Shown one piece after another: positions 17,751 through 27,003 of a DNA stretch of 64,000 nucleotides. The notes under the pieces are model-generated. The model made no database searches, was not told the origin of the DNA, and saw only the letters and a program-made list of their open reading frames with translations. The position numbers and the translations under genes are program-made. This DNA is from an uncultured Eubacteriales bacterium (GTDB lineage: Bacteria; Bacillota; Clostridia; Christensenellales; Aristaeellaceae). Within the stretch, counting starts at the first letter, position 1; each line of letters begins with the position of its first letter. The stretch lies in assembly GCA_902778055.1 (NCBI GenBank), contig CACYWL010000001.1, positions 1 to 64,000 on the forward strand, written 5' to 3'.

Positions 17751-19238
17751 TTACAGGGTCACGCCGGTTTTGAAGATCGCCAGATCATGGAAGCCGCGGG
17801 CTTCGCTGACGACCTCCTTTCCGGAAGCAACCTCCATCACCAGATCCAGCAGGGCATCCGCCAGCTCGTCCAGGGTCTTTCCCTTCAGCAGATCCCCGGC
17901 CGCAAAATCGATCCAGTCCGACTTGAATTCCGCCAGACGCGGATTGGTGGCAATTTTCAGCGTGGGCACCGGGGAGGCGAAGGGCGTTCCGCGCCCGGTC
18001 GTGAACAGCACCAGATTCGCGCCGGAGGCGGCCAGGCCGGTGGCGGCCACCAGATCATTGCCGGGGGCGGAGAGAAGGTTCAGGCCCGGGTTCACGACCC
18101 GCTCGCCGTAGGCCAGCACGCCGCGGACAGGGGAGAAGCCGCTCTTCTGGGTGCAGCCCAGGGCCTTGTCCTCCAGGGAGGAGATGCCGCCGGCCTTGTT
18201 GCCCGGGGAGGGATTCTCATAGATCGTCTGATGATTCTCCTGATAATACCGTTTGAAGTTGTTGATCAGGCTGACGGTTTTTTCGAAGAGCTCCTCCGTC
18301 GGGCAGCGGGACATCAGGATGGTTTCCGCGCCGAACATCTCCGGCACCTCCGTCAGGATCGTCGAGCCGCCGAGAACGGCCATCCGGTCGCTGAGGCCGC
18401 CCACCACCGGATTGGCCGTGATGCCGGAGAAGCCGTCGCTGCCGCCGCACTTCAGGCCGACGACCAGCTTTGAGGCCGGGCAGGGCACGCGGGTTTCGGA
18501 CCGCATCTGCGCGGCCAGCTCCTCGACCAGCTTCCGGGCGGCGGTATACTCATCCTCGACCTGCTGGCAGATGAGGAAACGCATGCGGCTTTCATCCGCG
18601 TCGGCGGGGAAGTGCTTTCTGATTTCCTCGATGGAGCTGTTTTCACAGCCCAGGCCCATCAGCAGCACGCCGCCCACATTCGGATGGGTGCAGAGATCGG
18701 CGAGGATCTGGCGGGTGTTCTCCTGGTCATCCCCCATCTGGGAGCAGCCGTAGGGGTGCGGGAAGGCATAGACATGATCCACGCCGGGGCCGACGAGGGA
18801 CTGGCAGTCCCGCTCCAGCGCCCGGGCAATATCGTTGACGCAGCCCACCGTCGGGAGAATCCAGAGCTCATTGCGGATGCCGACCCGGCCGTCCTTCCGG
18901 GGATATCCCTGGAAGGTGCGCTCCCGGACCTCGGGCAGCCGGGCCTCCGGGGCGGGCTGCCAGGTGTAGGACAGGGTTTCGGACAGATTGGTTTTCAGGT
19001 TCTGGATATGCACATGGGAGCCCTTCGGGATGGGCTTCACGGCGTGCCCGATGGGGAACCCGTACTTGATGATGTTTTCCCCTTCGGCAATGTCTTTCAG
19101 GGCGATCTTATGGCCGGCGGGAATCTCCTCCAGCGCGGAGAGGGACAAGCCGGGAAGGCTGACTTCCGATCCGGCGGCCAGGGGCTCCAGGGCGACGGCC
19201 ACGTTGTCCGTCGGATGAATACGCAAAACAGAAGGCAT
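17751..19238 (-). CDS. uxaA: Altronate dehydratase
   Basis: 495 residues; converts D-altronate to 2-keto-3-deoxygluconate in galacturonate catabolism. An N-terminal SAF-type domain (GHKIALKDIAEGE, KYGFPIGHA) is fused to the large dehydratase domain with RKDGRVGIRNELWILPTVGCVN, HPYGCSQMGDD, GLGCENSSIEEI and GLKCGGSDGFSGITANPVVG, all typical. ATG at 19238 has TTGGAGG 8 bp upstream; the frame extends 5 codons further without an RBS. Second gene of the uxaB-uxaA pair. No uxaC, kdgK or kdgA is in the window, so the pathway must be completed elsewhere. Confidence 0.95.
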   Translation of the reverse strand: MPSVLRIHPTDNVAVALEPLAAGSEVSLPGLSLSALEEIPAGHKIALKDIAEGENIIKYGFPIGHAVKPIPKGSHVHIQNLKTNLSETLSYTWQPAPEARLPEVRERTFQGYPRKDGRVGIRNELWILPTVGCVNDIARALERDCQSLVGPGVDHVYAFPHPYGCSQMGDDQENTRQILADLCTHPNVGGVLLMGLGCENSSIEEIRKHFPADADESRMRFLICQQVEDEYTAARKLVEELAAQMRSETRVPCPASKLVVGLKCGGSDGFSGITANPVVGGLSDRMAVLGGSTILTEVPEMFGAETILMSRCPTEELFEKTVSLINNFKRYYQENHQTIYENPSPGNKAGGISSLEDKALGCTQKSGFSPVRGVLAYGERVVNPGLNLLSAPGNDLVAATGLAASGANLVLFTTGRGTPFASPVPTLKIATNPRLAEFKSDWIDFAAGDLLKGKTLDELADALLDLVMEVASGKEVVSEARGFHDLAIFKTGVTL

Positions 19239-19311
19239 CGGAAAATCCTCCAATCTCAGATTCGGCGCCGCGCGGCCGGCCTCCGGGCCTCCCGCGCGGA
19301 AAAACGCGGAT

Positions 19312-19350
19312 TTTTGAAAAGCAGGCCGGCGGGGAAGAACCGCGCCGGCC
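19312..19350 (-). terminator. Terminator-like hairpin between uxaB and uxaA
   Basis: GGCCGGCGGG (19324-19333) faces CCGCGCCGGCC (19340-19350); read on the minus strand it is followed by TGCTTTTC. It lies inside the uxaB-uxaA interval and may lower uxaA relative to uxaB. Confidence 0.55.
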
Positions 19351-19367
19351 GTATCATCAGCGGGGAA

Positions 19368-20834
19368 TCAGCCGTTCTGGACCTTTTCCATCACGGCGCG
19401 CACACCGAGCTTTTCGATCTGCTCCAGGTAGCGGGAGACCGCTTCCACGAAGCCGGGAACCGCCTTCAGGTCAGGCCCGAAGAAATCCTCCCGGCCGATA
19501 AAGGCCGCGGCCAGCTCCGCCGCCGGGGTCTCCCTGTTTTCATCAAAGAAGGAGAGCACGGCCGCGTCATCCTGCAGGGTATAGGGCTGCCCGTCCCGCA
19601 GGCACTCCAGCTTGCCGTCCTTCAGGACGCCGCCGCGGTACAGGCTGATCAGGGCGGCGAGGGAGAAGGTCAGCCGCTCCGGCAGCTTTCCCTCCTTCTC
19701 CTGATAAACGGTCAGGGAAGGCATGCAGCGGGCGCGCCACTTGGACACGGAATTCAGGCAGATGGACAGCAGCGCATGCTTGATGAAGGGATTGCGGAAA
19801 CGCTGGGTCACCGCGTCGGCGAAGGAGAGCAGATCCTCCTTCGGCAGGGTCAGCGTCGGGATAACCTCCTGATGCAGGGTTTCATGCATAAATCCGGCCA
19901 CCAGCGGATCGTTCATCGCGTCGAGCACGATATCGTATCCCATCTGGAAAGCGGCGGGGACGAAGGAGGTATGCGCGCCGTTGAGGATCCTCACCTTGCG
20001 CTGCTTGTAGGGCTTCTGATTGTCGGTAAAGATCACCGGCAGGCCGCAGGCGGGCAGCGGAAGCTCGGCGGAAATGTCCTTCGGGCTTTCAATGACCCAC
20101 AGGCCGAAGGGCTCGGCCGTGTCCAGCAGCTGATCCTCATAGCCCAGGGACTGCCAGAGCTGCTCCGCATCCTCCCGGGGATATCCGGTCACGATCCGAT
20201 CCACCAGGGTGGAGGTGAAGACGCAGGCGCTTTCCAGCCAGGCGAGGAAGCGATCCCCGAGATTCCAGAGCTTTGCCAGCTCCAGAACGCACTTCTTCAG
20301 CATGATGCCGTTATCGTCGATCAGCTCCACGGGAAGAATGATCAGCCCCTTGTCCTCCGCGTAGTCAAAATGCTCCGCGCGCTCGAAGAGAAATTTGGTC
20401 AGCTTTCCGGGATAGGAGCGGGGCGGGCAAAAGTCAAACTGATCCTCCCGGTCCAGCACGATGCCGGCCTCCGTCGTGTTCGAAACGATGAAGCGCAGGG
20501 TGGGCTCCTTCGCGAAGGAGGCATATTTCTCATATTCGCCGACCGCGTCCACCGCGTCGGAGACGGAGGTGATCAGACGGGTCTTTTCCACCCGCTGGCC
20601 CTTCTCCAGGCCGCGGAGCACCACTGTGTAGCGGCAGTCCTGCTCATGAAAGCGGTCCAGATTGCCGAAGGCGATCGGCTTGACCAGCACGACGGAACCG
20701 TCGAAGCCGGTCTTCTCATTGGCGATATCGATAAAATAATCCACAAAGGCGCGGAGAAAATTCCCCTCGCCAAACTGCAGCACCTTGACGGGCCGGACCG
20801 GGGCGGGAGACAGGGCAGCGTTCAGACGATTCAT
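19368..20834 (-). CDS. uxaB: Tagaturonate reductase (altronate oxidoreductase)
   Basis: 488 residues, NAD-dependent long-chain mannitol-dehydrogenase family. The N-terminal Rossmann strand is VLQFGEGNFLRAFVDYFID, with FIVSNTTEAGI and the KVRILNGAHTSFVP stretch carrying the conserved Lys/Asn/His catalytic region. It reduces D-tagaturonate to D-altronate, the step before UxaA; a related fructuronate reductase (UxuB) is less likely given the adjacent uxaA. ATG at 20834 has GGAGGG 6 bp upstream; six more upstream codons lack support. First gene of the pair. No confident promoter was resolved in the 240 bp upstream. Confidence 0.92.
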   Translation of the reverse strand: MNRLNAALSPAPVRPVKVLQFGEGNFLRAFVDYFIDIANEKTGFDGSVVLVKPIAFGNLDRFHEQDCRYTVVLRGLEKGQRVEKTRLITSVSDAVDAVGEYEKYASFAKEPTLRFIVSNTTEAGIVLDREDQFDFCPPRSYPGKLTKFLFERAEHFDYAEDKGLIILPVELIDDNGIMLKKCVLELAKLWNLGDRFLAWLESACVFTSTLVDRIVTGYPREDAEQLWQSLGYEDQLLDTAEPFGLWVIESPKDISAELPLPACGLPVIFTDNQKPYKQRKVRILNGAHTSFVPAAFQMGYDIVLDAMNDPLVAGFMHETLHQEVIPTLTLPKEDLLSFADAVTQRFRNPFIKHALLSICLNSVSKWRARCMPSLTVYQEKEGKLPERLTFSLAALISLYRGGVLKDGKLECLRDGQPYTLQDDAAVLSFFDENRETPAAELAAAFIGREDFFGPDLKAVPGFVEAVSRYLEQIEKLGVRAVMEKVQNG

Positions 20835-20935
20835 GAAAAACCCTCCATCCATTTATAATCAGGTAGAAAAAAGGTCAGGAAACACAATTCTCACCAGAAT
20901 GATCTTACAACATTTCGGGGGGAGCGTCAAGGGGA

Positions 20936-20964
20936 TTGAAAAGAGGGTGCAATGCGCCTATAAT
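20936..20964 (+). promoter_or_regulatory. Upstream promoter of the ilvE transcript
   Basis: TTGAAA (20936-20941), 17 bp spacer, perfect TATAAT (20959-20964), preceded by TGCGCC. A second TATAAT at 21039-21044 has no good -35, so two starts are possible. Confidence 0.65.
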
Positions 20965-20971
20965 GACCCGG

Positions 20972-21028
20972 GCCGGTCCCTCTCCGCATTTCTTCCGGAA
21001 TACGCAGAAAAAACATAGCCGGACCGGC
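20972..21028 (+). other. Inverted repeat in the ilvE leader
   Basis: GCCGGTCC (20972-20979) and GGACCGGC (21021-21028) can close a ~41 nt loop between the two promoter-like elements. It is too short and motif-poor for a T-box. Confidence 0.4.
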
Positions 21029-21077
21029 GAAAATCATGTATAATACCCCGCAGAAAGATAGAAAGGAAGCGATTTCC

Positions 21078-22148
21078 ATGCAGGAGATTCAGTTGACGAA
21101 GACCACCGCCCCCAAGGCGAAGCCCCAGGATGAGAGCGCCCTTGGATTTGGCCGGATTTTTACCGACCACATGTTCCTGATGAACTATGAAGAGGGAAAG
21201 GGATGGTTCAATCCCCGGATCGTGCCCTACGGCGCCTTCGACATGGATCCGGCCGCCATGGTGCTGCACTACGGACAGGCCATCTTCGAGGGGACGAAGT
21301 GCTACCGCCGGGAGGACGGCGGCCTGCAGCTGTTCCGCGCGGCGGACAACCTGGCCCGCATGACCCGGAGCGCCCAGCGGATGGGCATGCCCGCCCTGGA
21401 TGAGGAGACCGCTCTGGAGGGCCTGAAGCAGCTGGTGCTGACGGACGCGGACTGGGTGCCCCATCGGGAAGGAACCAGCCTGTATATCCGGCCGACCATG
21501 ATCTCCACGGATGTGGGACTCGGCGTGCATGCCAGCAAAACCTACCTGTTCTACATCATCCTGAGCCCGGTGGGCGCCTATTATAAGGAAGGGCTGAAGC
21601 CCGTCAGCATCTACGTCGAGGATGAATATGTCCGGGCGGTGCGAGGCGGCGTCGGCTTCACCAAATGCGCGGGGAACTACGCGGCCTCCATTCTGGCCGG
21701 GGATATTGCCGAGAAGAAGGGCTTCAGCCAGGTGCTCTGGCTGGACGGCGTGGAGCAGAAGTATGTGGAAGAGGTCGGCTCCATGAACATGATGTTCGCC
21801 TACGGAAACAAAATCGTGACCCCCAGGCTGAACGGCTCCATCCTGCCGGGCATCACCCGGGACAGCGTGCTGAAGCTGGCCCGGCAGCTGGGCTTTGAGG
21901 CGGAGGAGGCCCGGCTGAACGTGGAGGAGATTTTTGCCGACGCGAAGAGCGGAAAGCTGACGGAGGCCTTCGGCACCGGGACGGCCGCGGTCATCAGCCC
22001 GGTGGGAACCCTGGCGCTGCGGGATGAGAAGGTCACCGTGGGCGACGGCGGCATCGGCCGGATCAGCCAGAAGCTGTACGATACCCTGACCGGGATCCAG
22101 TACGGCCGTATTCCCGACGAAAACGGCTGGATCACCCGGCTGTCCTGA
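21078..22148 (+). CDS. ilvE: Branched-chain amino acid aminotransferase
   Basis: 356 residues, PLP fold-type IV. The catalytic lysine is Lys196 within GFTKCAGNYAAS. Other marks are HYGQAIFEGTKCYR near the N-terminus, EEVGSMNMMF, and the C-terminal GTGTAAVISPVG phosphate-binding stretch. It transfers amino groups between Leu/Ile/Val and 2-oxoglutarate. ATG at 21078 is preceded by GAAAGGAAG; the frame's upstream ATG precedes the -10 box at 21039 and is rejected. Stand-alone start, then an unknown gene 14 bp after the stop. Confidence 0.95.
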   Translation: MQEIQLTKTTAPKAKPQDESALGFGRIFTDHMFLMNYEEGKGWFNPRIVPYGAFDMDPAAMVLHYGQAIFEGTKCYRREDGGLQLFRAADNLARMTRSAQRMGMPALDEETALEGLKQLVLTDADWVPHREGTSLYIRPTMISTDVGLGVHASKTYLFYIILSPVGAYYKEGLKPVSIYVEDEYVRAVRGGVGFTKCAGNYAASILAGDIAEKKGFSQVLWLDGVEQKYVEEVGSMNMMFAYGNKIVTPRLNGSILPGITRDSVLKLARQLGFEAEEARLNVEEIFADAKSGKLTEAFGTGTAAVISPVGTLALRDEKVTVGDGGIGRISQKLYDTLTGIQYGRIPDENGWITRLS

Positions 22149-22162
22149 TTTTCGGGAGCAAG

Positions 22163-23194
22163 ATGAGATTCAACGCGAAGAATTATCCGGTCCGCTGGGC
22201 GGACCGGACGCTGAGCAATCTGAGGGCGGGCCGCCTGGAAGCCTGTGAGAAGGAACTCAGGGATCTGGGCGGCCGCGGCCTTTTCGATGCCGAAACCACG
22301 GATCAGGACGCGGAAAGACTGTTTGCGCAGTCCTATTACGCGGCGGAGGAGAAGAAGCCCTGTCTTCATTCCATAGAGGAGCTCCGGGGAAGAGTGCTGA
22401 GCCGGTTTCCTGCGGAGATGGGCCTGCTGAGCCCGGAGGAATACGAGCTGACGGTGAAGCTTGCGCTTTTCGGCGGAGAGCTTCCGATCACAGACTGGAA
22501 TGATCTGCCCGCGGCCCGGTCCCTGGTTTACAGAATGTGGTGCCGGATGCGGCCGGAGAAGGGCCGGTGGATTTCCATGCCCCGGCAGCTCTGCGTCGCC
22601 GCGATGCTGATGCTGACCAGCGAGGGGATGAAAAAGGTCCGGGAAACAGCGGACGAAATCCTGGAGACGGTTGACAACACGCTGTATCTGGCCGGAATGA
22701 TGCCTGCGGAGATTGTGCTGAAGGACGTGGCGGCCCGGATGAAGGACACCCTGTCGGCGGACAGGCCGGAGCTCCATCTGCGGATGCTCCGAGCCTCCTT
22801 TGAAACGATGCTGAACAGGGAGGGCCGGCTGATTCTCGTCCATCCCGGCCTGGCCGAGCCCCTGAGCCCGGCGCTGTCGGAAAACGGGATCGCCACCGGG
22901 CTGGACCAGCGTTCCCTCTCGGAGCTGTACGACTCGCTGACGGCGCTGGAGGATCCGCTCTACGACGAAATGCTGAGCCGCATTGAGGGCCTGACCCGGC
23001 CGGAGGTTCAGGCGGAGGACGCGGTCGAGGACCTGATCCTGCTGGCCAAGCAGGGCGCCCCCGCGGAGGAGATGCGGCAGGTGCTGATGAGCAAGATCAT
23101 CTGCCTGCCCACGGCGGAGATGCTTGATGCGCTCCGGGCCCTGCATGACCTGATTCCCAGATGGTTTACGCTGAATATGGAGCGGGTACAGTGA
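22163..23194 (+). CDS. Hypothetical protein, helical, unknown function
   Basis: 343 residues, no signal peptide or TM helix, predicted mostly helical from its Leu/Glu/Arg pattern. No motif I can name. Mid-region RWISMPRQLCVAAMLMLTSEG and a C-terminal part with repeated short helices are the only notable stretches. It sits 14 bp after ilvE and its stop (TGA) overlaps the GTG start of the pseudouridine synthase (GTGA), so it is co-translated with that gene. I see no evidence for a specific role. Confidence 0.75.
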   Translation: MRFNAKNYPVRWADRTLSNLRAGRLEACEKELRDLGGRGLFDAETTDQDAERLFAQSYYAAEEKKPCLHSIEELRGRVLSRFPAEMGLLSPEEYELTVKLALFGGELPITDWNDLPAARSLVYRMWCRMRPEKGRWISMPRQLCVAAMLMLTSEGMKKVRETADEILETVDNTLYLAGMMPAEIVLKDVAARMKDTLSADRPELHLRMLRASFETMLNREGRLILVHPGLAEPLSPALSENGIATGLDQRSLSELYDSLTALEDPLYDEMLSRIEGLTRPEVQAEDAVEDLILLAKQGAPAEEMRQVLMSKIICLPTAEMLDALRALHDLIPRWFTLNMERVQ

Positions 23195-24063
23195 AACTGA
23201 AAACATGCGTGATTCCCCCGCAGGGGGACGGAGAACGGGCGGATCGGCTGATCGCCCGGTTTTTTCCTGAGCTGCCGGAACGAAGCGTCCGGGCGGCTTT
23301 TTTGCGCCGGGACGTCAAGCTGGACGGCCGGCGCGCGGCCCGGGACGACAGGGCGCGGGCGGGGCAGGAGCTGCGGATCTACCTGCCCGACGGGGAGGAA
23401 GAGAACCGGCTGCTAGACATCGTCTACGAGGACAGCCGGGTGCTGCTGGTCAACAAGCCCGCGGGCCTTTCCGTGGAGCCGGACGGACGGGGGGGCGTCA
23501 CCCTGACGGAGCTTTGCGCCCGCCATGTCCGGAAGCGCGATCCCGGGGCGGAGGCGCCTGCCGCATGCCACCGGCTGGACAATCAGACCAGCGGCCTCTG
23601 CCTGTTTGCCAGGGACGCGGAATCGCTGGAAATCCTGCAGGAGGTTTTCCGGGAGAGAAAGCTCGAGAAATACTACGAATGCCTGGTCCGGGGGATCCCG
23701 AAGCCCGCCGCGGCGGAATGCCGGGCCTATCTGGTCAAGGACGCGAGGGCAGGGAGGGTCCGGATCGAGGATCACCCGGTGCCGGAGGGAAAGCTGATCC
23801 TGACCGGATATGAAACCCTCGAAGCCGGCCCGGTTTCCCGGCTCCGGGTGCACCTGATGACCGGGCGCACCCACCAGATCCGCGCGCATCTGGCCGCGCT
23901 GGGGCATCCGATTCTCGGGGACGACGTATACGGTGACCGGACGTGGAACCGGGAGAAGAAAACCCGCAGCCTGCGCCTGTGCGCGGTCAGCCTGAAAATG
24001 GAGACCGGAGGCGCGCTGCCGGAGCTGGACGGAAGGGAATTCCGGATCCGGGCTCCGTTCTGA
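23191..24063 (+). CDS. RluA family pseudouridine synthase
   Basis: 290 residues: an N-terminal S4-like RNA-binding part (ERADRLIARFFPELPERSVRAAFLRRDVKLDG) and a catalytic domain with HRLDNQTSG (catalytic Asp130) and GRTHQIRAHLAALGHPILGD. Usual RluA members read HRLD.DTSG; Asn/Gln here is a mild variation. It acts on rRNA or tRNA uridines; the site cannot be predicted. GTG at 23191 is chosen because GGAG is correctly spaced and the next start overlaps the previous stop (GTGA); an ATG at 23161 lies inside the upstream gene. Confidence 0.9.
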   Translation: MKLKTCVIPPQGDGERADRLIARFFPELPERSVRAAFLRRDVKLDGRRAARDDRARAGQELRIYLPDGEEENRLLDIVYEDSRVLLVNKPAGLSVEPDGRGGVTLTELCARHVRKRDPGAEAPAACHRLDNQTSGLCLFARDAESLEILQEVFRERKLEKYYECLVRGIPKPAAAECRAYLVKDARAGRVRIEDHPVPEGKLILTGYETLEAGPVSRLRVHLMTGRTHQIRAHLAALGHPILGDDVYGDRTWNREKKTRSLRLCAVSLKMETGGALPELDGREFRIRAPF

Positions 24064-24066
24064 AAT

Positions 24067-24094
24067 TTGCAAAAGAATGCAAATGCGCTATAAT
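24067..24094 (+). promoter_or_regulatory. Promoter of the LCP gene with internal inverted repeat
   Basis: TTGCAA (24067-24072), 16 bp spacer, perfect TATAAT (24089-24094). TTTGCA (24066-24071) and TGCAAA (24078-24083) form an inverted repeat across the -35, a possible operator. Confidence 0.7.
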
Positions 24095-24128
24095 GAATCC
24101 AGTATTCCCGGACGGGGAAGGGATGTGT

Positions 24129-25154
24129 ATGACCGCGATGCGAAGGATCCTGAGTTTGATGGCGGCGGCAGTGCTTCTGTGCTGCGCAGGAGCCGCCGGG
24201 GCGGAGTATTCCAGGACGCCTCAGCCTATTGTGACGATTCCCTATGAAGAGATTTCCCGTACCATGGACGGGCAGCATCACTACCTGCTGCTGTGCACCG
24301 ACCTGTGGAAGGCGAACCCGCGGCCCGCGGATGCGCCGACTCCCGTCCAGGCCAATGGAAAGCGGCGGGATCTTTACGGGAACACGGACGGCATCGTGCT
24401 GGTGACCCTGGATACGCGGGCGCATCGGGTCATGCTGACCTCCTTTATCCGGGACGCGCTGGTCAAAAAACCCAACGGCGGGACGGGGAGAATAAACTAC
24501 GTCTACAATGACTACGGCCCCGAAGCCCTCTGCCGGCTGATCAGCGAGCACATTGACGTCCGGGTGGAGGACTATCTGCTGTTCGACTTTACGCAGATCG
24601 CCAATATCGTCGACTATCTGGGCGGCGTTGATATCGAACTGAACGCCGAGGAAATCTCCTATCTGGAGCGGTACGCCGTGCCGCCGGGATCCGTGCGGAG
24701 CCTGGAGGACGGGAAGGACCTGCGCTCCGGCAGCTATCACCGGCCGGGCGTCTATCACTTCAGCGGCCACAGCGCGGTGATCTACATGCGGATCCGCAAG
24801 GCCGGCGGCGGAGGGGACTTCATGCGAACCCAGCGGGCCCGGACCGTGATGAGCACCCTGGCGGACAAGTGCCGGGAGATCACCTGGGAGGAAGCCGAGG
24901 CGCTGGTGAACAACGTCATGGATAACAATACCTCCACGAACATCAACCTGGAGGGCATGCTGGAGGCGGCCAGATACGCCTATTCCCTGAAGGACTGCAC
25001 CATTGAGGAGCTGCGCCTGCCGCCGGACGGCGCGGTGAGGCCCATCAATTTCGCCGCCATGGCGGCCCAGGAGGTGGACTGGGAAGCCTGCCGCGCCGCC
25101 ATGGCCTACTATCTGCAGAACAGCTTCCTAGTCGTCGATGACGAGGACGAATAA
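24129..25154 (+). CDS. LytR-CpsA-Psr (LCP) family protein
   Basis: 341 residues. LCP enzymes transfer undecaprenyl-linked glycopolymers to peptidoglycan outside the membrane. Conserved elements: NTDGIVLVTLD (Asp), LTSFIRDALV (Arg), INYVYNDYGPEAL, LGGVDIEL and the arginine-rich GDFMRTQRAR. The N-terminus (MRRILSLMAAAVLLCCAGAAGAEYS) looks like a cleavable signal peptide rather than the usual long TM anchor, which is unusual. ATG at 24129 is 6 bp after AAGGG; 24123 and 24138 are alternatives. It has its own promoter and starts a run of envelope genes. Confidence 0.88.
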   Translation: MTAMRRILSLMAAAVLLCCAGAAGAEYSRTPQPIVTIPYEEISRTMDGQHHYLLLCTDLWKANPRPADAPTPVQANGKRRDLYGNTDGIVLVTLDTRAHRVMLTSFIRDALVKKPNGGTGRINYVYNDYGPEALCRLISEHIDVRVEDYLLFDFTQIANIVDYLGGVDIELNAEEISYLERYAVPPGSVRSLEDGKDLRSGSYHRPGVYHFSGHSAVIYMRIRKAGGGGDFMRTQRARTVMSTLADKCREITWEEAEALVNNVMDNNTSTNINLEGMLEAARYAYSLKDCTIEELRLPPDGAVRPINFAAMAAQEVDWEACRAAMAYYLQNSFLVVDDEDE

Positions 25155-25213
25155 AAGCCGGAAATGACCGGACCGGAGAATCAGCCGAAAAGGAGCGGGA
25201 GAAGCGAAGATCG

Positions 25214-26986
25214 ATGAAATGCCCTGAATGCGGCCAGTGGAACCGGGCGTCGATGCCTCACTGCATGCGCTGCGGAGCAAAACTGAATATTGACGCCGCC
25301 TCCAGGCTGGAATGGAAGGAAAGCCTCCGGGACGAGGGGCAGAGCACCGCCTACATCCGCGTGGATGAATTCGGCACGGAGGACCGGACGCCGGACTCCC
25401 GGGACGTGCTGGCGAAGGAAATGCAGGAGCTGAAGGTCCGGAAGCGGGAAGGGGAAGCCCGGAAGGCGGCGATGCTCAGCAACGCTCCGAAGGACCGGGG
25501 CGTGCAGATCGAGGAGACCCGGACCGATCCGGAGCCCGGGGGCGGCACTACCCTGCGGATGCGCCGGGTGTCGCCGGCCGGCCTGGCCGCGGAACGGGAG
25601 GCCGAGGTGCGGCACCGGGTCCGCTACATGGACGATACCGGTTCGTTTATCGAGCCCAGAAGCTACGATCCGGTCTATGACAATCCGCAGGAGGATCATC
25701 ACTATTCCTTCAGCGGCTCTCTGGGGCGGAAGCTGCCCTCCCGGGCGCGGCGGAGGAAGCGCTTTCTGAAGATCCTGCTGACGCTGCTTCTGACGGCGGT
25801 GATCGGCGCCGGCGGCTATTTTACCTGGAAGTATTTTACGGAGCGGACTCCGGAGATTGTCTATAACGCGACAGCGTCCGTGACGGCCACGATGATGGAC
25901 GACCTGGCGGCCCACACCATTCTGATTCCCGGGGAGGACGGAACGCAGATCTATATCCGGGAGCTGCATTCGAGCTATGTCGTCTCCGGCGGATTTGCAA
26001 CAGTGCAGGTGGCGGACCATACCTGGTATGACAACTACGAGGGAACGCTGGAGGAGACCATGGACGTGACCCTGACGCCGTTCCTGAAGACGGCGGCGGG
26101 AAAGCAGACGCCACTCGATCCCATCCGATATACGATCTTCATTCCGCTGAGCCCGATTACGCTGGATTCGCCGGATTCCCTCCGGACCGAGGTGGCGACC
26201 ACCATGAGCACCATCCAGATCACCGTCCGCCCCGGCTCCCGGGTGCTGGTCAACGGGGTGGACTGCTCGGATACCGTCTCTTCCGAAACGGGCGTAATGA
26301 GCTACAACGCGACGGTGCAGCCGATCGGGGACAATGTTTTCAACATCGTGGTCCGAAGCCAGTACTGCCGGGACAATTCCATCGCCGTGACCCTCTACCG
26401 CGCGCCCCAGGAGATTCCGCTGGACCTGGCGGTGGGCACCTACGGCACGACGTACCAGCGGGTCATGAAGGTCAGCGCAACCACGCTGCCGGGCGCCTAT
26501 GTCGAGGTTTCGTCCCCCTATACGGATCTGGACATCACCAACCTGGACGCCACGGGGAAATTTACCTTCAACGCGGTGTTTGACCATATCGGCAACAACA
26601 CGATTTCCATCACCGCCTCCTATCCGGGACGGAAGCCCTCCGTCGTCGAGCATACGGTGTACTATGTGCCTCCGGCCAGCGAGTATACGATCAAGGCCTG
26701 GCCGCTGAGCGCGGAGGGATACAGCGAGCTGCTGAGCAACATGGCCTACCGGGCCAGCTACGGCCAGGTTTACGTGATTACCGGCGTCGTGCAGTATGCC
26801 GTTTCGGAAAAGCCGCAGATGGTGGTCATCAACACCAGCGAGGACGGGAAAAGCCAGCCTGTGCTGGTGCAGAACTTCAGCAAAACCACCTGGCAGGTGG
26901 GCCAGTATTACCGCCTGTACGGGGATGCCTACAATACCTACAACAGCATGCCCTGGCTGAACGTCAGGTATACCTACACGAAGTGA
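25214..26986 (+). CDS. Zinc-ribbon, single-TM protein with extracellular beta domains
   Basis: 590 residues. N-terminal zinc ribbon CPEC..CMRC (Cys3, 6, 17, 20), a long charged cytosolic linker, basic stop-transfer-like RRRKR, TM helix ~184-205, then ~385 exported residues with several Ig-like/beta-sandwich segments (ITVRPGSRVLVNGVDCSD, VSATTLPGAYVEVSSPYT, TFNAVFDHIGNNTISITAS). A final ~95-residue domain resembles an OB-like fold (YVITGVVQYAV...YRLYGDAYN). Architecture parallels the gene at 15723. Unknown function; placement beside LCP suggests envelope work. The stop overlaps a GTG in the next frame. Confidence 0.8.
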   Translation: MKCPECGQWNRASMPHCMRCGAKLNIDAASRLEWKESLRDEGQSTAYIRVDEFGTEDRTPDSRDVLAKEMQELKVRKREGEARKAAMLSNAPKDRGVQIEETRTDPEPGGGTTLRMRRVSPAGLAAEREAEVRHRVRYMDDTGSFIEPRSYDPVYDNPQEDHHYSFSGSLGRKLPSRARRRKRFLKILLTLLLTAVIGAGGYFTWKYFTERTPEIVYNATASVTATMMDDLAAHTILIPGEDGTQIYIRELHSSYVVSGGFATVQVADHTWYDNYEGTLEETMDVTLTPFLKTAAGKQTPLDPIRYTIFIPLSPITLDSPDSLRTEVATTMSTIQITVRPGSRVLVNGVDCSDTVSSETGVMSYNATVQPIGDNVFNIVVRSQYCRDNSIAVTLYRAPQEIPLDLAVGTYGTTYQRVMKVSATTLPGAYVEVSSPYTDLDITNLDATGKFTFNAVFDHIGNNTISITASYPGRKPSVVEHTVYYVPPASEYTIKAWPLSAEGYSELLSNMAYRASYGQVYVITGVVQYAVSEKPQMVVINTSEDGKSQPVLVQNFSKTTWQVGQYYRLYGDAYNTYNSMPWLNVRYTYTK

Positions 26987-27003
26987 CGGAAGGAGAGCCG
27001 CCC

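Noticed and set aside
20936..21077. T-box leader for ilvE
   Set aside because: No T-box sequence, specifier stem or terminator pair; the region is only ~140 bp.
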